From Defluviitaleaceae bacterium (GTDB taxonomy: Bacteria > Bacillota > Clostridia > Lachnospirales > WQUN01), in NCBI GenBank assembly GCA_009780185.1, contig WRAN01000009.1, positions 49,701 through 113,700 on the forward strand: DNA of 64,000 nucleotides, read 5' to 3'. A program made the translations under genes and the position numbers. The first letter of the stretch is position 1; every line of letters begins with the position of its first letter. Shown here piece by piece: positions 34,969 to 43,450 of this stretch. The notes below the pieces were generated by a model, which was not told the DNA's origin, made no database searches, and was given only the letters and a program-made list of their open reading frames with translations.

Positions 34969-35044
34969 GCAGCGAAAATATTTCATAATATTTCGTAAAA
35001 ATTACTTGCAAAATTACAGAAACATTACTTGACAATTTCGCTGC
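34969..35044. promoter_or_regulatory. Candidate paired operator half-sites between divergent promoters
   Basis: GCAGCGAAA at 34969-34977 is the exact inverse of TTTCGCTGC at 35036-35044. The first lies just upstream of the lacI -35 box, the second inside the -35/-10 spacer of the GH65 promoter. Positioning suits repressor binding with a DNA loop. Confidence 0.45.
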
Positions 35045-35057
35045 AAACAGATAAATT
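35029..35057 (+). promoter_or_regulatory. Promoter of the GH65-sugar transport operon
   Basis: Consensus TTGACA (35029-35034), 17-base spacer and TAAATT (35052-35057). The resulting leader before the GH65 start is about 200 bases with no open frame of note. Confidence 0.7.
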
Positions 35058-35072
35058 ATTGTTGTAAACAAT
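35058..35072 (+). promoter_or_regulatory. Candidate operator at the transcription start
   Basis: ATTGTT-GTA-AACAAT is a perfect 6-bp inverted repeat immediately downstream of the -10 box, the classic location for a repressor site. Confidence 0.5.
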
Positions 35073-35267
35073 TTACGACTTACACTGTTTTGCAGGAATT
35101 GCATTGGCAAATGTTCATAAAATCATTGCTGAGGCCGCTATTCGCCTTGTTTGATTAGATAATTGCCAGCACCACCTGCCAAATTGTGTCAACCCACGGG
35201 ATTTGTGATTTCGGTTTTCTTTCAGACATTTAATTCGAACATTTAATTTTGTATATAGGAGTGGCTT

Positions 35268-37565
35268 ATGGGTATAGATGCGAGCAATGACTGGATACTG
35301 AAGGAAACAAAGTTTGACCCCACCGCCCTGGGCAAATGCGAAGCAATTATGTGCTTAGGTAACGGTTACATGGGCTTGCGCTCTTCAACAGAGGAGCGCT
35401 ATGTTGGCGAAAAACGCGGCCTTTTTATAGCCGGTACATACAACCGCTTTGACGAAAACGAAGTCTGCGAGCTGCCAAACGCTGCCGATGTATTGGAGAT
35501 GGACATCAAGCTTAACGGGCAGCATTTTTCGCTGATGCAAGGCACGATTGAAGAATACAGCCGCGAATTGAATTTTTGCACAGGGGAGCTGCATAGATAT
35601 ATCCTATGGACCGCACCAGACAGCAACAAGTATAAGCTGGAATTTTATCGTGTAGTGTCACTTAAAAACTTGCACACAATCGCACAAAAAATAAACATAA
35701 CGCCAATTTCCGCAGATATGGAAATCACCGTTTCAACAGGCATAAACGCACAGATCACCAACACCGGAAGTCAGCATTTTTCCGAAGGTCCAAAACGTTT
35801 TTACGACAGGAAATACATGCAGCTGGTGCAGACGACAACCCAATCAAACATCCACTTTGTGTTCACAACAGATGTTACATTTTCCGAAAACGCCGATACG
35901 CATATTGCAATGGACAGACGCAAAATTTTCTCTGTCTACAAAACGAAGGTTGCGAAAAATAAGTGCCTGACTATTCAGAAAATTACTACAATCCATACAT
36001 CACGAGACAGGGCCAACGAAAATAAAACTCTTGATGAACTGCAAGCCTCCGCCCTAAATGAACTTAAAGCGGAATCCACACTTGGCTACGATGAGATTCT
36101 TAAAATAAGCGCGGCAAAATGGCAGGAACTTGTATGGCAAAGCATACCTGTTACAGTACAATCGTCCAATCCAACGGATCAGCTTGCTCTTCGCTTCGCT
36201 CAATACCACCTGCAAATTATGGCTCCTGCCCACGACAATCGCATGAACATTGGCGCGAAAGGGTTTTCCGGCGAGGGTTATAAAGGTCACGTGTTCTGGG
36301 ATACTGAGATTTTCATGCTACCTTATTTTATTTATTCCCAGCCGTCTGTCGCCCGCAACTTGGAAGAATACCGCTATCTTTCCTTGCCCGGCGCAAGAGA
36401 GAAAGCCAAAGGCAACGGATACAAGGGGGCGCAATTCCCTTGGGAATCCGCGTGGCTTACAGACGGCGAAGTCACACCACTATATGGTGCGGCGGATATT
36501 GTAACGGGTTTACCAATCCCTATTTTAACCGGACTTATCGAAATTCATATTTCCTGTGACGTGTGCTATGGCGTATGGCAGTACTACATGGCAACAGGCG
36601 ACGAGGATTTTATGGAACGTTACGGATATGAAATAATTTTTGACACCGCAATATTCTGGGCATCACGTTTGGAAGAAGGCAACGATGGGCTATTGCATAT
36701 AAACAATGTAATAGGGCCGGATGAATATAAAGACGGCATAGACGATGACGCGTTCACAAACTATTTTGCCCGCTGGAATTTACACCTTGCCATAAGTTAT
36801 TACGATAAGCTGCAAGGCAATCTGTTCTTTGAGAAACTGGATAATAAACTAAAACTGTCCGCGCAATATGATGCATGGAAAGAGAAAGCGGAGAAAATCT
36901 ATGTGCCCGTATCCCGTGAAGACGGCGTAATTCCGCAAAACAAAACGTTTTTAAACCTTAAAGAAATGGATCTGACCAAGTACAAAAACCAAACCCGTGT
37001 CGGGACAATATACAATGACTTTAACCACGACCAGATTAACGAAATCCAAGTATGTAAACAGGCAGATGTATTACTTCTGATTCTTCTGATGGAAGATGCA
37101 TTCACATCACAGGAAAAACGCGCCAACTGGGATTACTACGAGCCGCGCACCCTCCATGATTCCTCTCTTTCATTATCCACACACAGCGTACTCGCCAACG
37201 ATATGGGTGATTATTCGCTGGCGTATGACCTGTTCGTACGTGCATGCAATATTGATATGGGTTCCGCGAATATGCACAGTTCCGATGATGGCATACATGC
37301 GGCATCTATCGGGGGAATATGGCAGATTGCCGTACTGGGCTTTGGCGGACTAAGGCTTGTGGGCGACAAGCTAAGACTAGCACCTCATCTACCTGATGCA
37401 TGGGAGAGCCTCACCTTCTATGCGTGGCTGCGCGGGCAGAAACTAAAATTTGATGTTACCAAAACATCCGCAAATATCGAAAATCTGACAAAAACAGAAG
37501 CAGTAACACTAGAAATTAACGGCATTGAGTATATTGTTGAAGATATGCTTGAAACGCCGATTTAA
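35268..37565 (+). CDS. GH65-family disaccharide phosphorylase
   Basis: 765 aa, typical for GH65. An N-terminal beta-sandwich (1-270) precedes an (alpha/alpha)6 barrel (about 310-690) and a small C-terminal beta domain. Barrel motifs: GYKGHVFWDTEIFMLPYF near residue 340, GAQFPWES near 385, and VIGPDEYKDGIDDDAFTNY near 483, whose Glu in GPDEY is the family catalytic acid. GH65 phosphorylases split alpha-glucobioses with phosphate, giving beta-glucose-1-phosphate. The downstream beta-phosphoglucomutase agrees with this. Whether the substrate is maltose, kojibiose, nigerose or trehalose cannot be told by eye. The protein lacks a signal peptide. RBS AGGAG. Confidence 0.92.
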   Translation: MGIDASNDWILKETKFDPTALGKCEAIMCLGNGYMGLRSSTEERYVGEKRGLFIAGTYNRFDENEVCELPNAADVLEMDIKLNGQHFSLMQGTIEEYSRELNFCTGELHRYILWTAPDSNKYKLEFYRVVSLKNLHTIAQKINITPISADMEITVSTGINAQITNTGSQHFSEGPKRFYDRKYMQLVQTTTQSNIHFVFTTDVTFSENADTHIAMDRRKIFSVYKTKVAKNKCLTIQKITTIHTSRDRANENKTLDELQASALNELKAESTLGYDEILKISAAKWQELVWQSIPVTVQSSNPTDQLALRFAQYHLQIMAPAHDNRMNIGAKGFSGEGYKGHVFWDTEIFMLPYFIYSQPSVARNLEEYRYLSLPGAREKAKGNGYKGAQFPWESAWLTDGEVTPLYGAADIVTGLPIPILTGLIEIHISCDVCYGVWQYYMATGDEDFMERYGYEIIFDTAIFWASRLEEGNDGLLHINNVIGPDEYKDGIDDDAFTNYFARWNLHLAISYYDKLQGNLFFEKLDNKLKLSAQYDAWKEKAEKIYVPVSREDGVIPQNKTFLNLKEMDLTKYKNQTRVGTIYNDFNHDQINEIQVCKQADVLLLILLMEDAFTSQEKRANWDYYEPRTLHDSSLSLSTHSVLANDMGDYSLAYDLFVRACNIDMGSANMHSSDDGIHAASIGGIWQIAVLGFGGLRLVGDKLRLAPHLPDAWESLTFYAWLRGQKLKFDVTKTSANIENLTKTEAVTLEINGIEYIVEDMLETPI

Positions 37566-37621
37566 ACCTTTGCCGGTATCATCAAAACCGAAAATAAACC
37601 TTCCCCACTATCATCAAAACC
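37564..37621 (+). repeat. Diverged 32-bp tandem duplication
   Basis: AAACCTT, six variable bases and TATCATCAAAACC occur at 37564-37589 and again at 37596-37621, between the GH65 and permease genes. No hairpin or coding frame is evident. Confidence 0.75.
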
Positions 37622-37685
37622 AGTAAATGCATTAATTTCATAAAGGGCTCTTTCCCGGAAGTATAACGAGAGGTGGTAATCATAT

Positions 37686-38639
37686 ATGCCTGATAAAACA
37701 GCCGCGCCGCGGCCGCGTAAGCAGGGGTTTTTATTAGAGATGCGGCGCAACTGGGGTTATTACATCATGGTATTGCCTGCGGCACTGGTGTTGTTCGCCT
37801 TTGCCTATGTTCCGCTGCCCGGCCTCATCGTAGCCTTTCAACAGTTTAATGTTGTCGATGCTTTTAGAAGTCCATGGGTGGGCCTGCGAAATTTTGAATT
37901 TTTCTTCTTAAGCGGAGCAGCATGGAGAACGACCCGAAACACGATGTGGCTGAATTTCCAATTTTTAATATGGATTAATGTTATTTCACTGTCGCTGGCT
38001 ATCATGCTTAACGAATTGCGCTCAAACCTCTCAAAAAAGTTTTATCAAAATGTCATGTTTCTGCCATTCTTCTTTTCTGTTGTCATCGTTGCCCAACTTG
38101 TCGTCAGGGTTGTTTTTCCTGATGGGATGGGCATTGCCAATCAGCTAGTCACATTTTTCGGCGGAGATCAAGTTGCATGGTCCAGAGAACCTGGTCCTTG
38201 GCGTTGGATAATTGTTTTCTCAGGTGTATGGATGGCTGCCGGCCATCAGTCTATAATCTATCTTGCCGCAATATCGGGTATAGACAATGAGCTGTTTGAA
38301 GCGTCAGCCATAGACGGAGCATCAAGGCTAAAGCAAATATGGCATATTACATTGCCCATGCTACTGCCAACAATAATCATACTTACTCTTCTTGCCATAG
38401 GAGGTATGCTGCGCGGCAATTTCGGACTTGTTTGGAATCTTGTTTACGGCATTGATAGACCCCAGCTGGGGGTATATACAGACATCATAGACACCTTTGT
38501 TTTTAGAAATATCATGACAACCATTAATTTCTCTGTCGCCGCGGCCGTCGGATTATACCAGTCCTTTGTTGGTTTTGTGTTGGTATTCGGTTCAAATTGG
38601 CTCGTGAAACGTTATGAAAAGGATTATGCACTATTCTAG
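37686..38639 (+). CDS. Sugar ABC transporter permease (LplB-like)
   Basis: 317 aa with six membrane helices. The cytoplasmic EAA loop reads EASAIDGASRLKQIWHITLP near residue 200, which contacts the ATPase. The long N-terminal part up to VGLRNFEFFF is typical of the LplB/YtcP group of carbohydrate importers. It follows GH65 by 120 bases with a GAGGTGG ribosome site. No ATPase gene is in the operon, so it probably shares a general MsmK-type ATPase encoded elsewhere. Confidence 0.92.
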   Translation: MPDKTAAPRPRKQGFLLEMRRNWGYYIMVLPAALVLFAFAYVPLPGLIVAFQQFNVVDAFRSPWVGLRNFEFFFLSGAAWRTTRNTMWLNFQFLIWINVISLSLAIMLNELRSNLSKKFYQNVMFLPFFFSVVIVAQLVVRVVFPDGMGIANQLVTFFGGDQVAWSREPGPWRWIIVFSGVWMAAGHQSIIYLAAISGIDNELFEASAIDGASRLKQIWHITLPMLLPTIIILTLLAIGGMLRGNFGLVWNLVYGIDRPQLGVYTDIIDTFVFRNIMTTINFSVAAAVGLYQSFVGFVLVFGSNWLVKRYEKDYALF

Positions 38640-38654
38640 GAAAAAGGAGACTTT

Positions 38655-38696
38655 ATGAAGGGATGCTGTGATAATGAAAAAATTAACAAAAAGTGA
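38655..38696 (+). CDS. Possible 13-codon leader peptide overlapping the next permease start
   Basis: ATG at 38655, five bases after a strong AAGGAG, opens a frame MKGCCDNEKINKK that ends at 38696. It overlaps the permease start (38674) in another frame. It might couple translation of the permease, or be a chance frame; only position and ribosome site support it. Confidence 0.25.
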   Translation: MKGCCDNEKINKK

Positions 38697-39546
38697 AATC
38701 AGCGGGCAAGTAATAATGCATATAATTTTCATTCTAGCAACCATTATCTTCCTTTATCCTATAATATTAACGTTTATGTCTTCAATCGCTGACGAAACGA
38801 GCCTGATGAGATACGGAATGAGGTTAATACCTGCTCAGTTTTCATTGGATGCATATAGGACGGTATTTTCAGATAACACAATTCTTAACGCATACCTTGT
38901 AACGGTTTTAGTTACCGCAATCGGAACATTCTTGAGTGTCTTAATTTGCAGCATGGCAGGCTTTGCTTTATCTATACCCACGCTGAAATATAGAAATAAA
39001 ATCGCACTGTTTTTCTATATTCCTATGGTCTTTTCGGCAGGGCTGCTGCCATGGTTTTTAGCCAGCACTCAACTTTATGGGCTTTCAAATAGACCTTGGG
39101 CACTGGTTTTGCCTATGTTGGTTTCACCTTTCAATGTCTTTTTGGCACGAAATTATTTTAGATCTATACCACCATCTTTGGTTGAAGCTGCCCAAATAGA
39201 CGGTTGCAGCCCTATGAAAACCCTGATTTCGATTATCTTCCCCCTTTCGCTTCCCATACTTGCTACACTCGGGCTATTCATTGGGCTTTCTTATTGGAAT
39301 GACTGGAGTATGGCTCTGTGGTTTATCAGAACCCCGTCACTATATCCTGTGCAATACATGCTGTTTCGTATAGATGCCATGATGGATCATATTAGAATAC
39401 ACGGAGCTATTGGCAACATGCAGCTGCCAACACAGACATTCCGCCTAGCTACATTATTTGTTACGCTTGGTCCTATTGTTTTGCTATATCCCTTTGTACA
39501 GCGCTATTTCGTTAAGGGTATCATGATAGGCGCCGTAAAAGGATAG
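38674..39546 (+). CDS. Sugar ABC transporter permease (LplC/YtcP-like)
   Basis: 290 aa with six membrane helices. The EAA loop is EAAQIDGCSPMKTLISIIFP near residue 175. It begins MKKLTKSEISGQVIMHIIF; the ATG at 38674 is 10 bases after AAGGGA, while GTG at 38668 is the alternative. It pairs with the upstream LplB-like permease to form the membrane channel for the sugar delivered by the lipoprotein encoded next. Confidence 0.92.
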   Translation: MKKLTKSEISGQVIMHIIFILATIIFLYPIILTFMSSIADETSLMRYGMRLIPAQFSLDAYRTVFSDNTILNAYLVTVLVTAIGTFLSVLICSMAGFALSIPTLKYRNKIALFFYIPMVFSAGLLPWFLASTQLYGLSNRPWALVLPMLVSPFNVFLARNYFRSIPPSLVEAAQIDGCSPMKTLISIIFPLSLPILATLGLFIGLSYWNDWSMALWFIRTPSLYPVQYMLFRIDAMMDHIRIHGAIGNMQLPTQTFRLATLFVTLGPIVLLYPFVQRYFVKGIMIGAVKG

Positions 39547-39637
39547 GACTATGGATAGGACTCTATCAGGAAAAGTTTTGCTGACTCGCGTTAAAGTAGC
39601 GCGGGGGCATACCAATATAAAGAAAAGAGGAATAGGT

Positions 39638-41089
39638 ATGAAAAAAATCTTAGCACTTATTATCGTGTTAATGATGATGATTGTCGTGTTTGCGGCTTGC
39701 CGAAACGACAGCAACGAAGGGCAGGAGGACGACATCCAAATGCTTCGCGCGGTTTTCGTCGGCTCTGCTTCGCCCGCACAAGACGCGGTGCTGGAAGCGG
39801 TGAACGCACAGCTGATAGCCGACGGATACAATTTCAATATCCAAATCGACTATTTCGACGATTATTTTGCACAGCTTGCCCTGGCTGTCACCGCTGGTGA
39901 GGTTATTGACCTTGCTTGGGCCCATAGGAATTACTTAGCTGAGCACGTACGCCTAAGAATATTCCAACCGATTGGTGACGCAATTGCCGCACATGGTCCG
40001 GCAATCAACCAGCATACCCCTGAATTTCTCAGGATGGGTGCCAGTGTAGACGGTCAGCAGTATGGTATGCCGCGTGTTGCTCCGATGAGTTACAACCGCA
40101 GCGTACTCAATATCCGAGGAGACCTTCGCGAAGCACACGGAATTCCGCCGATTACCACAGTTGACCATCTCGAACAGTTTTTACAAGCCGTTCATGAACA
40201 TGAAGATGGTGTGTATGGCGCAATAGGCTGGCTACCGGAAACCCTATACCCTGCTTATGTTGACGCTCATTTTCTCCTTAACTGGCTGCTGTTCGCGTAT
40301 CCAGAGGACGGGACTGTACAATCACTCTGGCATTACGACGGAATGAATGATTTAATGGCAAGAATTTGGACATGGGCCGAAAGAGGCTGGATACCGTCCA
40401 CAGAAGTCAGAGAAAGACTTGGCGGCGGAGACGCGGGCTTTGATCACGGTTTCGTTGCTGTTGTAAACGCAAACCCCATGAGAGCAGCCGAACGCATAGA
40501 CATATTCACTAACAACGTTCCTGATGGAAGGATCGAGTCAGTTGTCCTTCAGCCGGCCAGGCCGATGAACTTCTTCTCAGGTGACAACATGCTTGCAGTC
40601 CCTTCCACCAGCAACAACGTGAACGAAGCGGTAGCTTTTGTCAACTGGCTAAAGAGCAGCCAAGCAAACATGGACCTTATGTCGTTTGGTATTGAAGGCG
40701 TAAATTACACATTGGTCAACGATGGCGTGGACACTTCTATAGGCACAGGAGACAATCACTTTAGCATAAACAGGTGGATGTGGGATGATACTCGCATTGC
40801 GCGTTTCTCAGCCAACCTTCCGCAAGCAGACGTAAACCAATTACGTACTTGGGATGACGGCATCGCTTTGTCACCATTCTTAGAGTTTACATTCAATGAG
40901 GCACCGGTAAGCAATCAGCTGGGAGCTGTCTGGGGAGTTGTCTGGGATAACATATCCCAGTGGACAACCGGGCAGGCTGAATTTGCGGTAGGTCGTGATT
41001 CTTTCCTTGCTGCACTGGATGCGGCGGGTATAGGTGCTGTCATAGAAGAAGCCCAAAGACAATTGGACGAGTTTATGGCAGGCCGATAA
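39638..41089 (+). CDS. Extracellular solute-binding lipoprotein (LplA-like)
   Basis: 483 aa from ATG at 39638, preceded by AGAGGAA. A lipoprotein signal peptide ends in the lipobox VFAAC with Cys21. The body is a large type-2 periplasmic-binding fold (DNMLAVPSTSNNVNEAVAFV near residue 320) of the family that accompanies LplB/LplC permeases. The C-terminal region (about 400-480) resembles DUF3502. It binds the sugar outside the membrane. Codons further upstream in frame are not preceded by a ribosome site. Confidence 0.92.
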   Translation: MKKILALIIVLMMMIVVFAACRNDSNEGQEDDIQMLRAVFVGSASPAQDAVLEAVNAQLIADGYNFNIQIDYFDDYFAQLALAVTAGEVIDLAWAHRNYLAEHVRLRIFQPIGDAIAAHGPAINQHTPEFLRMGASVDGQQYGMPRVAPMSYNRSVLNIRGDLREAHGIPPITTVDHLEQFLQAVHEHEDGVYGAIGWLPETLYPAYVDAHFLLNWLLFAYPEDGTVQSLWHYDGMNDLMARIWTWAERGWIPSTEVRERLGGGDAGFDHGFVAVVNANPMRAAERIDIFTNNVPDGRIESVVLQPARPMNFFSGDNMLAVPSTSNNVNEAVAFVNWLKSSQANMDLMSFGIEGVNYTLVNDGVDTSIGTGDNHFSINRWMWDDTRIARFSANLPQADVNQLRTWDDGIALSPFLEFTFNEAPVSNQLGAVWGVVWDNISQWTTGQAEFAVGRDSFLAALDAAGIGAVIEEAQRQLDEFMAGR

Positions 41090-41148
41090 GAATTTTACCG
41101 ATAAAAAATGATATAGAAAAATGATTTAGAAGTGATTTAGTTCACGGC

Positions 41149-41206
41149 AAACTCCGTCATTGCGAGAAGGATAGACACTTCACACGACTCGCAAATGACG
41201 GAGTTT
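41149..41206 (+). repeat. Long hairpin between binding-protein and glycosidase genes
   Basis: AAACTCCGTCATTGCGAG (41149-41166) pairs with CTCGCAAATGACGGAGTTT (41188-41206) with one bulge and a 21-base loop. No T-tract follows at once. Its position after a binding-protein gene suits mRNA stabilisation or differential expression. Confidence 0.8.
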
Positions 41207-41227
41207 AATTTTGCAAAAAATTATACC

Positions 41228-41252
41228 GGTTTTAATTTGGAATCGGTATTAG
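41228..41252 (+). repeat. 25-bp repeat, copy A, in the glycosidase leader
   Basis: GGTTTTAATTTGGAATCGGT followed by ATTAG. It abuts the AGGAGG ribosome site. Related copies are at 55114-55138 (same strand) and 59249-59272 (inverted). Confidence 0.8.
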
Positions 41253-41263
41253 GAGGTATCTAT

Positions 41264-43435
41264 ATGCAAGCATCAAGCAACAACCCTATTCGACTATGCG
41301 TATGCGCAAGCGAGGAATTAAAATTGATTGGTTCGACAGACGGCTCTTTCCCAGATATGGGACACCATATCGAGAAAGAAATGAATGGAATGTGGCTCCA
41401 TCCAATCAAGCTGTTGGATGGTTTTTGGCTGCGATTAGAAGATCACAGTACGGATGGAAAAGTCAACACATGGATCCGTGCCAATAAGTTTGTCAATTTC
41501 CCGTATGGAAATCTCTTCTTGTACGATCAAGACCTGGGGCATACTTCCATAAGAATTGAGCGGTTTCAGTTTGCGCCTGACGGTATTAATGGCTGCGTTG
41601 CTATTTACAAACTGTTTAACCGCAGCGCCGAGCAAAAAGATATATCAGTCGAACTGCTTGCGCGGACTGACCTGCGCCCTACCTGGCTCTCAGAAAAACA
41701 AGAAATATATGACGGAGATTCCGACAGCGCGGAGTTTATAAAGGCCGACAATTTATTCCTCGCCAAAGACAGTGCTAACCCGTGGTATGCCGCTGTGGGA
41801 AGTGATACGATCCCTGAGAGTACTCGCATAGGGCAATTTTTTGCATCTGAAATAACAAGCGGCGCCGGTGTTTCTGTAAGCATGACATTTTCATTTCTTC
41901 TAGAACCTTGGGAAACAAAGGAAGTTGTTTTTTATTTCGCGGGATCATATAAAAGCTGTGAGGAATGTATCGATCAATATCATGCCCTACACAAGCACCA
42001 AGAGCTTCTGGATACAAAAAAACGACGGTATGAAGAAATTCGCTCAATGTCAGAATTGATTACAAATGACAGCAGGTTTAACGAAGTCTACGAATGGGTT
42101 AAAGTCAATACAGACTGGTTAGTATTGAATGTGGCGGATATGGGGAGGGGTGTAACGGCAGGACTGCCGGAATACCCATACTGGTTTGGATGTGACGGGT
42201 GCTACACAGTACTTGGGCTTCTTGCCACAGGCAGATTTGATGTAGCGAAACAAACTTTACGCATTTTGAGGCAGGCATCGGAGAAACATAATAAAAATGG
42301 ACGTATCATCCATGAGATTGTGAGCAATGACGTAGTCAGCAATCCAGGAAACACGCAAGAAACAGCACAGTTTATCAACACTGTTTGGGAATATTTTGAG
42401 TGGACGGGAGATACCGCGTTTATCGAAGAATGTTTTCCTTATATTCAAAAGGGCATTGAATGGCTGGACGAAATGGATAGCGATAATGACGGATTTCCCA
42501 GCGGCTATGGAATAATAGAAGTTCAAGGCATGGATATGGAATTAATTGATACAGCGGTATATACCGCTGTCGCATACGATGTATTCGGCAAAATCCACGT
42601 ATTGATGAACGATCTTGACGCGGCCAAGAAATACCGCTTAAAGTCGGCAAAAATCAAGGACGCAATCATGGAGTTTTTTTGGCTGCCGGAAAAAGGCTTA
42701 TTTGCCGATACGGTAACTACAAGTGAGGCCGTAAAAGAACGGCTTTCTTCGACAATGTATAACGGGGGCCCTGACAGCGAACCTTATCGGGCATATCTGG
42801 AATCTGAAATTTCGAAAAAAGAGAGTAATGGACAATGCCAAACGGAATCCGGATGGTTATTGGACGCGTCATGGGTTATAGCCACACCAATGGAGATGGG
42901 CATAGCCCCAGAAGAATACGCGCAAATTGCACTGACAAACTTGCACACAAATCGCTTTCTAGGTCCGTATGGCGCGTATTTAAGCGGCCTGGGCATTGAC
43001 TTCCGCGCGATGACGATTTCGAGCAATGTATATGCGGCAGCACAAGCACGGTATGGCAATGCCGACAGGGCATTGGATATCTTGATGCGTATGTTCTCGA
43101 CTTTTGGTATGGCAACACCGGGCAGTATATCGGAAATGTCCCCTGATTACGGGTGCTTTGCACAGGGATGGACTATCTACTGCGCTACAACCATCGTAAA
43201 GTATTTCTTCGGCATATCGCCAGATGTCCCAAACAGAGTTATTTATTTTTCACCTTGTATGCCATCAGCTTGGGATACCGCAGCAATCAAGAATGTGTCT
43301 GTAGGCGATGGTTCGTTATCGATTTCTTTTAAGCGGGTTGATGGTATTGATACTTTCAAAGTGGAAAATAATACAGGTTTGGAAATAATTATTGAAGAAA
43401 AACATTTCCCAATGTCGTTCGCTATAACTGGATAA
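41264..43435 (+). CDS. Cytoplasmic (alpha/alpha)6-barrel glycosidase-like protein
   Basis: 723 aa from ATG at 41264, seven bases after AGGAGG. Residues 1-290 look like a beta-rich N-terminal domain. The rest is an (alpha/alpha)6 barrel related to glycogen-debranching and GH63/GH37-like enzymes: YPYWFGCDGCYTVLG near residue 307, NTQETAQFINTVWEYFEWTG near 365, DNDGFPSGYGIIEVQGMDME near 410 and a late DFRAMTISSNVYAA. No signal peptide. I cannot assign a GH number or substrate. Its place between the binding protein and beta-phosphoglucomutase suggests it trims oligomers of the sugar handled by the GH65 enzyme. It could instead be a non-catalytic or transferase-type relative. Confidence 0.8.
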   Translation: MQASSNNPIRLCVCASEELKLIGSTDGSFPDMGHHIEKEMNGMWLHPIKLLDGFWLRLEDHSTDGKVNTWIRANKFVNFPYGNLFLYDQDLGHTSIRIERFQFAPDGINGCVAIYKLFNRSAEQKDISVELLARTDLRPTWLSEKQEIYDGDSDSAEFIKADNLFLAKDSANPWYAAVGSDTIPESTRIGQFFASEITSGAGVSVSMTFSFLLEPWETKEVVFYFAGSYKSCEECIDQYHALHKHQELLDTKKRRYEEIRSMSELITNDSRFNEVYEWVKVNTDWLVLNVADMGRGVTAGLPEYPYWFGCDGCYTVLGLLATGRFDVAKQTLRILRQASEKHNKNGRIIHEIVSNDVVSNPGNTQETAQFINTVWEYFEWTGDTAFIEECFPYIQKGIEWLDEMDSDNDGFPSGYGIIEVQGMDMELIDTAVYTAVAYDVFGKIHVLMNDLDAAKKYRLKSAKIKDAIMEFFWLPEKGLFADTVTTSEAVKERLSSTMYNGGPDSEPYRAYLESEISKKESNGQCQTESGWLLDASWVIATPMEMGIAPEEYAQIALTNLHTNRFLGPYGAYLSGLGIDFRAMTISSNVYAAAQARYGNADRALDILMRMFSTFGMATPGSISEMSPDYGCFAQGWTIYCATTIVKYFFGISPDVPNRVIYFSPCMPSAWDTAAIKNVSVGDGSLSISFKRVDGIDTFKVENNTGLEIIIEEKHFPMSFAITG

Positions 43436-43450
43436 GGAGTGCAATTTGTG

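Noticed and set aside
37564..37621. Duplicated operator for the sugar operon
   Set aside because: The 32-bp units have no dyad symmetry and lie mid-operon, with no promoter seen.
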